This document shows, piece by piece, positions 6,840 to 14,765 of a stretch of DNA of 35,856 nucleotides. Each line of letters opens with the position of its first letter. The first letter of the stretch is position 1. The translations under genes and the position numbers were made by a program. Origin of the DNA: Candidatus Pacearchaeota archaeon (lineage in GTDB: Archaea > Nanobdellota > Nanobdellia > Pacearchaeales > GW2011-AR1); the NCBI GenBank assembly GCA_018303885.1, contig JAGVXG010000001.1:75746-111601 (forward strand), in the 5' to 3' direction. The notes under the pieces were generated by a model. That model was not told the DNA's origin. It was given only the letters and a program-made list of their open reading frames with translations, and ran no database searches.

Positions 6840-7443
6840 TTTTCTTCTTTTTTCCTCCCTTTACAACTTTTTCTTCTGCTCTTTCTGCTTTTTTAGCATC
6901 ACGCTCTTTTTTAGCTTGATCTTCTTTAATCCACTCTATCTTTCCAAGCCCAGGTTGACGCATTGTAAGGCCGATTTTTGGATCATTTCCTTTGTGGCTT
7001 AATGCAATAATTCTCGCAACGCACAAATCTCCTGGCTTCAAAGTTCTTTTTGTTGATTTTCCAAGCAGGGCATTTGTTTTGCTGAAACTTACATAGTCTT
7101 CCATTGTTTGGCTTATGTGAATCATTCCTCTCATTGGGCCCAAACTGATGAATGCTCCGAAGCTAGTTATCTCAGAAATTACACCATAGACTAATTCATG
7201 AACTTCTGGCTTCCAAATCAATAGTATGAATTTTGTTTTGTAATATGCTGCGCCGTCTCCAGGTATTAAAATTCCTTCTCCGACATTCAGAACGTCGATG
7301 ACTGATATGACTTTTCCCATTTCCTTGTCATAATGATCATGATATGTCTCACGGAGCTGTTTGTCGACAGCTTCCATAGTTGGCAGCCCAAATAACTTTG
7401 GCTCAACTCTTACATGATCATCGACTTCTGCAAAATAGAACAT
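6832..7443 (-). CDS. rpo7: DNA-directed RNA polymerase subunit Rpo7 (RpoE1)
   Basis: The 203-residue protein has the Rpo7 N-terminal domain (DDHVRVEPKLFGLPTMEAVD and GDGAAYYKTKFILLIWKPEV) and a C-terminal S1/OB domain (VYGVISEITSFGAFISLGPM, then RGMIHISQ). It ends in a long Lys/Glu tail (residues about 178-203). Rpo7 forms the polymerase stalk with Rpo4 and binds emerging RNA. The length is near the usual 185-200. It leads a run of overlapping genes toward spt4 and the ribosomal genes. Confidence 0.94.
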   Translation of the reverse strand: MFYFAEVDDHVRVEPKLFGLPTMEAVDKQLRETYHDHYDKEMGKVISVIDVLNVGEGILIPGDGAAYYKTKFILLIWKPEVHELVYGVISEITSFGAFISLGPMRGMIHISQTMEDYVSFSKTNALLGKSTKRTLKPGDLCVARIIALSHKGNDPKIGLTMRQPGLGKIEWIKEDQAKKERDAKKAERAEEKVVKGGKKKKNV

Positions 7444-7489
7444 TTTTATGTTTTACCCTAGAAAAATAGCAAAAATCGGTTTAAAAAGG

Positions 7490-7966
7490 TTACTTAGGTC
7501 TTTGTGAGAAGTAATCTCCTATAGCTTTTCGAGTTTCATCAATAAGTTTTAATTCATCTTTTCCTGAAGGACTAAATTGAAGTTCTTGCAGAGAATCATG
7601 TCCTATTGATTCAAACCTTATTCCTAAGAAAAATGGAAGCATAACTTCACGATGATCTCCACGCGGCATTTGGAACGGTATAGTTGCTATCACCCCAGAA
7701 CCTAAAGGTCTTCGGATATCTCCCCTTATCTCTCTAGTATATTTTTCATCTTCTCCACTTAAAGAACGAAGATTTACTCCTTGCTTTGTGACTTTTCTTG
7801 CTTGAATTAGCGGATAATAATGAATCTCGCAGTCGACATTACTTCTTAAATACTCAAATACTCCGTTCTCAACTTCATCATAAGTTATTGGAATCGGAAA
7901 TTCTATTGTTAGCCTTTTTCCTAGTTCGTCAAATTCCCCTTCCAATGTTTCTTCTAAGTCTGACAT
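7490..7966 (-). CDS. hypothetical protein upstream of rpo7
   Basis: I do not recognise this protein. Starting at 7966 (MSDLEETLEGEFDELGKRLT) it has 158 residues, acidic at the N-terminus with predicted beta strands (LTIEFPIPITYDEVENGVFE, GSGVIATIPFQMPRGDHREV). A longer frame begins at 8017, overlapping the PIN gene stop as ATGA. However, TTTATAAAA at 7989-7997 is centred 27 nt before 7966, pointing to a leaderless start there and an internal promoter for the rpo7 cluster. Both starts stay possible. There is no membrane segment in the shorter form. Confidence 0.65.
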   Translation of the reverse strand: MSDLEETLEGEFDELGKRLTIEFPIPITYDEVENGVFEYLRSNVDCEIHYYPLIQARKVTKQGVNLRSLSGEDEKYTREIRGDIRRPLGSGVIATIPFQMPRGDHREVMLPFFLGIRFESIGHDSLQELQFSPSGKDELKLIDETRKAIGDYFSQRPK

Positions 7967-8013
7967 AAAAGTCTTATCATTAATGTTGTTTATAAAAATT
8001 GTTGTTATAAAAA

Positions 8014-8352
8014 TCATACAATCTCAATTTTCTTCTTTCCGCGGATTACCATTTTCTGGCTTTTGATTTTCTTTTTTAAACCAGAATCAAGCGTGGCAAC
8101 GATGACTTTTGGATTTTCTTTTGCAAAGTTAATGATTGCAGCGTCGGCGTCTTTGCCCTTAATTTTAACCATTTGAAATTTATGTTTTTGGATTATATTC
8201 AACGCCAGCTGGGCTCCAAGTCCCATTAATTCATCAATTGTCTGTTCTGGGATAAGTATCTTGAAACCATCATGCTCAAGTTTTTCAAAAAAATCTATCT
8301 TTTGTTTAACACAGGTTAAAATAAAACTCGTGTCAAGAATTACTTGTTTCAT
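8014..8352 (-). CDS. PIN-domain protein of the Fcf1/Utp24-like type
   Basis: The 112-residue protein is a compact PIN nuclease domain: ILDTSFILTCVKQKIDF supplies the first Asp, PEQTIDELMGLG the Glu, KGKDADAAIINFAKENPKVI an Asp pair and VATLDSGLKKKI the last Asp. Archaeal proteins of this type lie next to rpo7 and resemble Fcf1, the 18S pre-rRNA endonuclease, so a role in rRNA processing is a reasonable guess. It is first in the minus-strand cluster. It is not next to a VapB-like gene, which argues against a toxin role. Confidence 0.82.
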   Translation of the reverse strand: MKQVILDTSFILTCVKQKIDFFEKLEHDGFKILIPEQTIDELMGLGAQLALNIIQKHKFQMVKIKGKDADAAIINFAKENPKVIVATLDSGLKKKIKSQKMVIRGKKKIEIV

Positions 8353-8432
8353 ACTTGAAAATAAGGAAAAGAGATATAAAAACTTAACATTTATTAATTC
8401 ATTTCCCTAATTGTTTAAATGTGGCTTAGACT

Positions 8433-8449
8433 GAAATTCTACGAATTTC
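8433..8449. repeat. perfect 7-bp inverted repeat in a 5' leader
   Basis: GAAATTC-TAC-GAATTTC is an exact palindrome with a 3-nt spacer. It lies 31 nt before the ATG at 8480 and downstream of a TTTAAAT box near 8414-8420, so it would fall in the 5' leader or at the initiation region. It may be a repressor operator or an RNA hairpin. Confidence 0.4.
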
Positions 8450-8479
8450 GTCAAATAACGCCCTAGCGAGGTCATTATT

Positions 8480-9040
8480 ATGCAAGAAAGAGAGAACATT
8501 CTAAGAATCTTTAGAGAAACAAAAGGGGCTGTTTTAAGAGATGATGTGGCAAAAATTAAAAATCTCAGCGATCAGACAACTAACACTGCTTCTCTGACTC
8601 ATGATCCGGATAACATTGCTGCCGCAGTTATTATTTATTCTTTAAGCAAGATTCTTCAAAGAGAAGATTATAAAACACTTCCTGGATGGGAAAATTTTTA
8701 CAAAGTTTATATGGGGGCAATAGACAAAAGTATTGATGCTTTAGAAAGAAGAAACGACGAAGGGTTTAGACAAAGCATAACGCAAATAAGAGAAGCAATA
8801 GGAAAGCTTTCTGGAAAACTCAAAAATTATATTCAAGATGTTTTCAGAAGCGCAGAAATAAACAAGGCTTCAAGAATCTATGAGCACGGAATTTCCATGG
8901 AAAAAACCGCACGGCTTTTAGGCGTTACGCTATTTGAACTTGCCAGATACGCTGGCGAAAAAGAAGACGATATTCCCGAATCAATTACTGTAAGTGTTAA
9001 AGATAGAGTTAAATTCGCCATGGAGATGTTTGAAAAATGA
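8480..9040 (+). CDS. helical hypothetical protein paired with a PIN protein
   Basis: The 186-residue protein is predicted almost entirely helical. A segment near residues 133-152 (INKASRIYEHGISMEKTARL) leads into LGVTLFELARYAGE, which has a helix-turn-helix look. I cannot name a family. GAGGT lies 6-7 nt before the ATG, an SD sequence fitting a gene with a leader. Its stop overlaps the start of the next gene (ATGATG at 9037-9042), so the two proteins are made together and may act together. DNA binding is a guess from the HTH-like segment and the palindrome upstream. Confidence 0.7.
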   Translation: MQERENILRIFRETKGAVLRDDVAKIKNLSDQTTNTASLTHDPDNIAAAVIIYSLSKILQREDYKTLPGWENFYKVYMGAIDKSIDALERRNDEGFRQSITQIREAIGKLSGKLKNYIQDVFRSAEINKASRIYEHGISMEKTARLLGVTLFELARYAGEKEDDIPESITVSVKDRVKFAMEMFEK

Positions 9041-9801
9041 TGCAACAAATAGCACAGATTCAAAGGCCAATGCAAATACAAAAACTTTCACAAGTTCAAT
9101 CTACTTCATCCAAGCTTGGCCAAAGTAAAGCAATCATTTTCGATTCTGGAACGTTGATAAGTTTTTCAATGAATGGTGTTACAGATTTGATAAGAGAGCT
9201 AAGGGGCATCTTCAAAGGGAAATTTTTAATAACATCTGAAGTAAAAAAAGAGATTATTGATACTCCTTTAAGAATAAAAAAATTTGAGCTTGAGGCATTA
9301 AAAATTAAGCAACTTCTAGATGATAAAATCCTTGAAATGCCTTCTTCCTTGGGAATAACAGATTCTGAAATAAGTAAAAAAGGAAATGAAATCCTAAGCA
9401 CAGCGAACTCTTTTTTTATAGGAAATGGAAGAGAAATACATCTTCTTGATTCGGGGGAAAGTTCATGCCTTGCGTTAAGCAGAATCCTAACAGAAAGAGG
9501 GATAAAAAACATTATTGCAATTGATGAGAGAACAACTAGAATGCTTGTGGAAAAACATGAAAATATGAGGGAATTTCTCGAGAAAAAACTTCATGTAAGA
9601 ATAAAAGTCAATCACGAAAGCTTAAGGTTTTTTAATGGCTTTAAAATCATAAGGTCTACAGAGCTTGCCTATGTTGCGTACAAAAAAGGACTTGTGAAAT
9701 TGAAAAACGCAGATGTTCTCGATGCCCTTCTTTATGCAATGAAATTCAAAGGCGCTTCTATTTCCAGCGAAGAAATTGAAGAGATGAAGAAACTCGTCTA
9801 A
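9037..9801 (+). CDS. PIN-like nuclease-domain protein
   Basis: The 254-residue protein has a PIN-like fold. A 30-residue Gln-rich lead (MMQQIAQIQRPMQIQKLSQV) precedes AIIFDSGTLISFSMNG (first acid), FLITSEVKKEIIDTPLRI (second), LDSGESSCLALSRIL and IAIDERTTRMLVEK (further acids). KLKNADVLDALLYAMKFKGA follows near the C-terminus. PIN domains are metal-dependent RNases. At 254 residues it is twice the size of a VapC toxin, and its partner is not a typical VapB, so it is more likely an RNA-processing enzyme than a toxin, though this is open. Confidence 0.75.
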   Translation: MMQQIAQIQRPMQIQKLSQVQSTSSKLGQSKAIIFDSGTLISFSMNGVTDLIRELRGIFKGKFLITSEVKKEIIDTPLRIKKFELEALKIKQLLDDKILEMPSSLGITDSEISKKGNEILSTANSFFIGNGREIHLLDSGESSCLALSRILTERGIKNIIAIDERTTRMLVEKHENMREFLEKKLHVRIKVNHESLRFFNGFKIIRSTELAYVAYKKGLVKLKNADVLDALLYAMKFKGASISSEEIEEMKKLV

Positions 9802-9973
9802 GCGTAGCCAAGTTAGAGGTTGAAGTAAGTTATAGCAAGGAGCTGAAATTTAATTTAATGGTGATTTAAAATATATCTACTTTTAACAATTCAATTAACT
9901 CTAATGCACAATTAAGTAAATTAAAATCTGAATAGAAAAGTCTTAAAAACCAATATCTTCTTTTAAAATACAA

Positions 9974-10045
9974 GGGTCTGTAGTTCACCGTTTAGAATAC
10001 CTGGCTCCAGCCCAGGAGAAGGGGGTTAAATTCCCTCCAGGCCCA
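9974..10045 (+). tRNA. tRNA-Trp (anticodon CCA)
   Basis: A 72-nt cloverleaf: acceptor GGGTCTG with CAGGCCC, D stem GTTC/GAAT, anticodon stem CCTGG/CCAGG with loop CTCCAGC (anticodon CCA), T stem GGGGG/CCCTC with loop TTAAATT, and discriminator A at 10045. No CCA is encoded. Many archaeal tRNA-Trp genes carry an intron, often with a C/D guide; this one has none. A short T run follows at 10046-10050. Confidence 0.95.
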
Positions 10046-10070
10046 TTTTTATTAAATCAAGAGGTTATAA

Positions 10071-10172
10071 GGCTCACATCTTATTTGCAAAAAACATTCA
10101 GAAGAAACTAGCTATTGCTCTATAGAACAAAAATGGATTTGCATAACGTGTGAGTTGGAAAAAGAAGATTAG
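10071..10172 (+). pseudogene. zinc-finger-like frame without a normal start codon
   Basis: From 10071 to TAG at 10170-10172 one frame reads ICKKHSEETSYCSIEQKWIC followed by ITCELEKED. The CxxH, single C and CxxC spacing resembles a treble-clef or B-box zinc site. The frame is closed upstream by TAA at 10068-10070 with no ATG, GTG or TTG between, so it is either decayed, starts at ATT or CTT, or is chance. A TATTAAAT box at 10049-10057 would start RNA near 10078-10083. Confidence 0.3.
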
Positions 10173-10218
10173 ATAAAAACTTCAAAAACTTTATAAATAC
10201 AATAAGCGACGTTAAATC

Positions 10219-10773
10219 ATGGTATTGTGGTTAATTATCATCATTGTGTTGCTGGTTCTTATTGCGCTTATGTTTTTGTTTTATTACAATCGCTTTGTAA
10301 CACTTGAGAACAGAATAGATAATTCTCTTAGCCAGATAGATGTCCAGTTGAAAAAGAGGGCTGATTTAGTGCCAAATCTTATTGCGTCTGTCAAAGGATA
10401 TGCAAAACATGAGAAAGAAATAATGACTGATGTTACAAGGGCAAGGCAGGCGTTAATCAAGGCTCCAACACTTGAAAAAAGAATGAAAGCCGGAGCAGAA
10501 CTTGAAAAATTCATAGGAAGATTGTTTGCCATTGCAGAAAACTATCCACAGTTAAGAGCCAATGAAAACTTTTTACAATTACAAAATGAATTGGCAAACA
10601 TAGAAGACAGAATCGCATACGCAAGACAGCATTACAACGATTCCATATTAAGCTATAATAATTTAACAAAGAGAGTTCCTGGAATGTGGTTTGCTTCAAT
10701 GTACGGAAGAACAGCGAAGAAATATCTCGAGATTCCCGCAGAAGAAAGGGCTGTTCCTAAAGTTGGTTTTTAA
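10219..10773 (+). CDS. lemA: LemA family membrane protein
   Basis: The 184-residue protein has an N-terminal membrane helix (LWLIIIIVLLVLIALMFLFY), then the LemA signature RFVTLENRIDNSLSQIDVQL followed by KKRADLVPNLIASVKGYAKH. The later segment FIGRLFAIAENYPQLRANEN, NELANIEDRIAYARQHYND and YNNLTKRVPG are also diagnostic. The bulk is helical, with the topology N-out/C-in or the reverse not settled. LemA genes often lie beside htpX, as here. The pair is thought to serve membrane-protein quality control. TTTATAAATA is centred about 24 nt before the ATG. Confidence 0.93.
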   Translation: MVLWLIIIIVLLVLIALMFLFYYNRFVTLENRIDNSLSQIDVQLKKRADLVPNLIASVKGYAKHEKEIMTDVTRARQALIKAPTLEKRMKAGAELEKFIGRLFAIAENYPQLRANENFLQLQNELANIEDRIAYARQHYNDSILSYNNLTKRVPGMWFASMYGRTAKKYLEIPAEERAVPKVGF

Positions 10774-10936
10774 GGTTTTTATTTTTTAAGAATGTTCTAA
10801 TATAATTTTAAAATTAAGTAAGCAATGTTAAAACCACCTTTAGCAATAAAACCGGCTAGTTTATGGTTAAAACTAGTGCTTGAATAAATTACTGATTATC
10901 AAATATATTTTTATACACTAAAATTATAGTAAAATC

Positions 10937-11845
10937 ATGGAAAGAATCTCGTTTGAAGACCAAATACAGAAAAACAAGGTAAAGTCATTTATCTTAATTG
11001 TTGTAATATTCACTTTTTTTATTGTTCTTGGCTATATAATTTCGATGGTTCTGGATCCAAGTTATTTTTTTGTTGTGATGGTTTTTTCAATAATTTTTTC
11101 TTTACTTTATGTACTGATTAGCTATTACAATTCTGACAAAATAGCTCTTGCGTCTGTAAGGGCCAAACCAGCTTCGCAAACAGAACACAGGATGTTTTAT
11201 GCTGCTGCAGAAAATATGGCAATAGCTTCTGGACTGCCAATGCCTAGGCTTTATGTCATGGAATCAGAGGAAATTAACGCCTTTGCTTCTGGAAGAAATC
11301 CAAAAACTGCTGTTATTTGCTTTACTACTGGGGCATTGAAGAAACTCAATAAGCAGGAACTTGAAGGAGTTATAGCGCATGAAATGTCACACATATCTAA
11401 TTATGATATAAGATTCATGACTTTAACAGCTGTTTTAATCGGAATGGTTTCTATTATTGCACAAATGTTTCTTAGAAGTCTATGGTTTTCTAATGTTGGC
11501 GGCGGAAATCGTGATGGAAGAGTTCAGGTATTCTTGATTTTACTTGGGATTTTATTTGCTATCTTGGCACCAATAGCTGCTCAGCTTGTTTCTTTGGCTA
11601 TTTCAAGAAAAAGAGAATATCTAGCAGATGTAACAGGCGTGAAACTTACAAGATATCCTCCTGGCCTCGCGAGCGCGCTTAAAAAAATAAAGAGCGAACA
11701 TGTTTCTGAACGTGAAAGAAAACATCGCGTAGCAAAGGCAATGGCCCCTTTGTTCATCTCAGATCCTTTTAAGAGAAAAGTAAGCGGCTTGTTTCAAACG
11801 CATCCGCCCCTTGATGAACGCATCAAACGTCTTGAATCAATGTAA
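10937..11845 (+). CDS. htpX: HtpX-type membrane zinc metalloprotease
   Basis: The 302-residue protein has two N-terminal membrane helices (residues about 17-40 and 43-63), a zinc-binding HEMSH motif at 148-152 within GVIAHEMSHISNYD, and two further hydrophobic segments (about 160-178 and 196-220). SRKREYLADV supplies the third zinc ligand Glu. HtpX is an M48 peptidase that cuts damaged membrane proteins on the cytoplasmic side. Length and motif order match the family. A TTTTTATAC box lies about 25 nt before the ATG, so it has its own promoter although lemA precedes it by 163 nt. Confidence 0.93.
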   Translation: MERISFEDQIQKNKVKSFILIVVIFTFFIVLGYIISMVLDPSYFFVVMVFSIIFSLLYVLISYYNSDKIALASVRAKPASQTEHRMFYAAAENMAIASGLPMPRLYVMESEEINAFASGRNPKTAVICFTTGALKKLNKQELEGVIAHEMSHISNYDIRFMTLTAVLIGMVSIIAQMFLRSLWFSNVGGGNRDGRVQVFLILLGILFAILAPIAAQLVSLAISRKREYLADVTGVKLTRYPPGLASALKKIKSEHVSERERKHRVAKAMAPLFISDPFKRKVSGLFQTHPPLDERIKRLESM

Positions 11846-11882
11846 TCTAAATGTTATTATGTAGTGGTGACAAATAGGAAGA

Positions 11883-11890
11883 TTTATAAA
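11883..11890 (+). promoter_or_regulatory. TATA box of the murein-hydrolase operon
   Basis: TTTATAAA is centred about 26 nt before the ATG at 11912 rather than the ATG at 11940. A leaderless transcript would therefore begin at the 8-codon frame described next. Confidence 0.55.
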
Positions 11891-11911
11891 GATAAAGAGT
11901 ATCTGAAAAAT

Positions 11912-11938
11912 ATGAAAAAGGCATTAGAAAAAAATTAG
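11912..11938 (+). CDS. 8-codon upstream open reading frame
   Basis: ATG at 11912 starts MKKALEKN and stops with TAG at 11936-11938, one base before the ATG of the next gene at 11940. Its spacing to the TATA box makes it the first codon of a leaderless mRNA. Translation of the following gene would then rely on reinitiation. It may be a leader peptide or only a chance frame. Confidence 0.35.
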   Translation: MKKALEKN

Positions 11939-11939
11939 A

Positions 11940-12173
11940 ATGACAAAACTAGTAATAATGGATAAAAGAACAGACGGAACAATTTCAGGAATGTATGGAA
12001 TAGAAGGCCATTACAGAGTAGGAGAAAATGAACCATCAGAGAGACAAATTAATGTTTATGATGTTAGATGCGACGATGAAGCGTTAAAAAGAGCAAAAAG
12101 AGACGGGCTGATTCAGGCAGTGATGGTTGAAGTTTATCCAGGGGGAAATCGCTGTATGTTAAGAGAAATTTAG
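11940..12173 (+). CDS. small hypothetical protein heading the amidase operon
   Basis: I do not recognise this 77-residue protein. It has no signal or membrane helix and looks like a small alpha-beta domain: MTKLVIMDKRTDGTISGMYG, then IEGHYRVGENEP, a helix (CDDEALKRAKRDGLIQ) and a last strand (AVMVEVYPGGNRCM). It is separated by 12 nt from the amidase gene, so it is cotranscribed. Its position suggests a cytoplasmic accessory or regulatory part for the exported enzymes, but no function can be read from the sequence. No SD sequence precedes it, in keeping with coupling to the 8-codon frame. Confidence 0.6.
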   Translation: MTKLVIMDKRTDGTISGMYGIEGHYRVGENEPSERQINVYDVRCDDEALKRAKRDGLIQAVMVEVYPGGNRCMLREI

Positions 12174-12185
12174 GATTAATAAAAA

Positions 12186-13376
12186 ATGACAAACCTTGAC
12201 AGACGAGATTTTTTAAGAGCAAGTACTGCGGCTGCAGTAGGACTAGCAGGGCTTTTGGTTCCTGATTATCTAAATGCGAATGTACGGAATATTGTTTTAT
12301 CGGGTAATGATGGAAATCTAAATGTAAGAAATGATCAAGTTATTGCAAATGGAGAAATATCTTTCAATAATGATTTTTCTTTGGAAGCATCACCTGGTCT
12401 TGAGATAATTGATCATCCAAGCCCAAAACGAAGAACGAGGGCTAATAGACTAAGCACAGATTTCATTCTTCTTCATACAACTGAAGCTCCTGGCTCAAAT
12501 TCTTTAAATAGTCTCACGAGATTTGGACAGGCTAATTATGTGGTCGACACAAATGGGGATGTTTATAGAATTATGAATCCCAAGCAAATTTCTATAGGTG
12601 CTGGCAGAAGCATGTGGAACGGCAGAACAAACTTAGATAATCATGCAATAAACATAGAATTTGTTGGATATCATAACGAAAGACCAACCAAGAAACAACT
12701 TGGAAATGGAAGAGAATTAATTGCGGAATTAGTAAAGGCTAATCCTAGAATTAATGGCGAAGATATAATGCCCCATTCAATGGTGGCTTATGGAAGGCCA
12801 AATAGATGGCATGATGATTCTCATAGAGGAAGAAAACGTTGCGGAATGCTTTTTGCTAAAGAAGATATAAGAAAAGCTCTTGGTATAGGTAAAGCTCCAA
12901 AATATGATCCAGATGTAGATGAAGGAAGACTAGTTGTTGCAGATAGATATTTAGATGAGGTTTTGTATGAAGGAAGGCAACCGGTTCCAACTTCTGTAGA
13001 AATTGCAGACATATCTGATAGTCCGGAAAACGCAATTGCTACTATTAAAGCGGGAGAATCAGTTTGGGCATATGCTGGTAGAGAGTATGCAGATTCTACT
13101 ACTACTTACTTCCTTCCAGATGGACGTGTAAGACGTGGTGATGAATTAGAACGAGAAGATTTTAACTTTGATGTGATTAAGCCTGAAACAAGGGTTGCTA
13201 CTGGCTATGTATTCGGCGGACACATCTCAAGAAATAGAAGCGCTTATCAAGTAGTTGGAAAACGTTGGAATTTACCTTCAACACTTTATAGACTTCCAGA
13301 TGGTAAAATAATTACTGGTGAAGACGTTACGGAAAGGGCAATACCAAACGGAACCACAATTCTTTTTAGGAAATAA
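12186..13376 (+). CDS. Tat-exported N-acetylmuramoyl-L-alanine amidase (Amidase_2 type)
   Basis: The 396-residue protein starts with a twin-arginine signal (LDRRDFLRASTAAAVGLAGL). Residues about 90-235 form an Amidase_2/PGRP-like zinc domain. STDFILLHTTEAPG gives His97, AINIEFVGYH contains Glu158, PHSMVAYGRPNRWHDD gives His197, and the RGRKRCGMLF motif gives Cys219 where the family has CPG or DPG. The enzyme would cut the MurNAc-L-Ala amide bond of peptidoglycan outside the cell. Residues 270-396 hold two similar units (YFLPDGRVRRGDEL and YRLPDGKIITGEDV), possibly wall-binding SH3-like repeats. It is the second gene of a four-gene operon with a membrane protein and an M23 peptidase. The fold call is good; the substrate in an archaeal setting is inferred. 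Confidence 0.83.
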   Translation: MTNLDRRDFLRASTAAAVGLAGLLVPDYLNANVRNIVLSGNDGNLNVRNDQVIANGEISFNNDFSLEASPGLEIIDHPSPKRRTRANRLSTDFILLHTTEAPGSNSLNSLTRFGQANYVVDTNGDVYRIMNPKQISIGAGRSMWNGRTNLDNHAINIEFVGYHNERPTKKQLGNGRELIAELVKANPRINGEDIMPHSMVAYGRPNRWHDDSHRGRKRCGMLFAKEDIRKALGIGKAPKYDPDVDEGRLVVADRYLDEVLYEGRQPVPTSVEIADISDSPENAIATIKAGESVWAYAGREYADSTTTYFLPDGRVRRGDELEREDFNFDVIKPETRVATGYVFGGHISRNRSAYQVVGKRWNLPSTLYRLPDGKIITGEDVTERAIPNGTTILFRK

Positions 13377-13392
13377 TTTAACTTAATTTAAA

Positions 13393-14763
13393 ATGCTACA
13401 AAAAATTCGTGAAGTTTATGAAAAATCCAGGGATTATGTAAAAGAACTTGCTTTTCATACAAAAGCTGAGATAGCTGTGGGAGCTGTAGCTGGAGCAATT
13501 GCTCTAGGCGCTTTTGGGCACGCGAAAGAAACGTATAGGGCAGCATTTCAACCAATTTCTTTTAGCGAATATGAACAAGTAGAAGACAATGCACGAAACA
13601 CAGGAAGAGAAATTAATGATTTAACTTGGTTTTATGTTGGAGTTAATGATTTTACATCTAAAATTGCTGAAGCATATAACTGGAATAGTGTATGGAGTTC
13701 GCTTCCAAATTTACATCGCAGACATTTTGCTTTTAAGTTAGATGAAGCCATGGATACTACCGGGCGTTTATATAGACGTAACATAAGAGATTTTGCAAAG
13801 ATAATTCCAAAACACGGAAGAGGCGCATTGAAAGAACTTAGTGATTTAGTTTCTGCCAGTCAAGAAAGTAATAATTTACGTGAAAATGTTAGACAAACGT
13901 GGAATTATGACTATGATGAGCAAGGACATTGGTATACAACTGAGTCTTGCACAACCGATTCACAAGGGAATACTTCATGTACTACAACTTGGCATTATCA
14001 ATGCGATTACTATCATCATACATGGACACACCACCCTAAAGAAGGCGCTAAAACGTCACAAGAATTAACCAAAGCAAAAGAAAAAGTTCCAGGAATAAAA
14101 AGATTAAAAATTGAGACGCCGGGCCGTACAGAAGCCTGGAACGAACAAGTTATTAGAGAGAGTTTTAAAAAATTGCATAAAAGAGAGCCAACTGAACAGG
14201 AAATGTTGCAGGCCGCGCAATTTTATAAAACAGGCTCCCAATATGAACTAAACATAGATGAAGCTAGGAGTTTATGGACACAGATTACAAATCAAGATTC
14301 TCAACAATGGCAAAGATATTTATCAACTGCAAAAACTACAAGAAAAACAACCGGATGCCATTCTACTTCTGGACCAGCTGAATATGAATTTGCTCAAGAA
14401 GTTCAAGGAAGGCTGGGCGATTTTATAGAGCATGAGCAAAACATAACTAACGGCATGAAAGACGCAATTTACAATATTCCTAAAATTGAAAATAAAATAA
14501 AAATTTTCTTTTTGCGCCAAAACCCAACTATGACGGCCCATTACCCAGAAATAAAAGAAGATGAGATTAAAGGCTCTAAAAGTAAACTTGCACGTCAAGT
14601 AATTTCAGATTCAAGAAAACTTTATCAAGAAAATATTCCAAATGGAAATCCTGATACAAGTTACAGATTATGGCTTCCTTTCCTTTTTAGTTTATTGGGC
14701 GGAACTTTGGGTGGATTAGCTGGCTGGGGCGCAGACGCTTTAATTGACAGAGTTAGGAGATAA
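13393..14763 (+). CDS. large membrane-anchored protein of the hydrolase operon
   Basis: I do not recognise this 456-residue protein. It has a helix near residues 27-45 (AEIAVGAVAGAIALGAFG) and a second at 430-450 (LPFLFSLLGGTLGGLAGWGA), with a Gly-rich C-terminal end and basic cytoplasmic tips at both ends. The roughly 385 residues between are therefore probably outside the cell. That domain is helical at its edges and has a Cys/His/Trp/Tyr-rich patch near residues 175-215 (ESCTTDSQGNTSCTTTWHYQ, then CDYYHHTWTHH), which could bind metal or form disulfides. It lies 16 nt after the amidase and 2 nt before the M23 gene. A scaffold or anchor for those enzymes is a plausible guess. Confidence 0.7.
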   Translation: MLQKIREVYEKSRDYVKELAFHTKAEIAVGAVAGAIALGAFGHAKETYRAAFQPISFSEYEQVEDNARNTGREINDLTWFYVGVNDFTSKIAEAYNWNSVWSSLPNLHRRHFAFKLDEAMDTTGRLYRRNIRDFAKIIPKHGRGALKELSDLVSASQESNNLRENVRQTWNYDYDEQGHWYTTESCTTDSQGNTSCTTTWHYQCDYYHHTWTHHPKEGAKTSQELTKAKEKVPGIKRLKIETPGRTEAWNEQVIRESFKKLHKREPTEQEMLQAAQFYKTGSQYELNIDEARSLWTQITNQDSQQWQRYLSTAKTTRKTTGCHSTSGPAEYEFAQEVQGRLGDFIEHEQNITNGMKDAIYNIPKIENKIKIFFLRQNPTMTAHYPEIKEDEIKGSKSKLARQVISDSRKLYQENIPNGNPDTSYRLWLPFLFSLLGGTLGGLAGWGADALIDRVRR

Positions 14764-14765
14764 AA

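Noticed and set aside
9802-9973. Coding sequence between the PIN gene and tRNA-Trp
   Set aside because: Only very short frames occur and no motif, SD or TATA-ATG spacing supports one.
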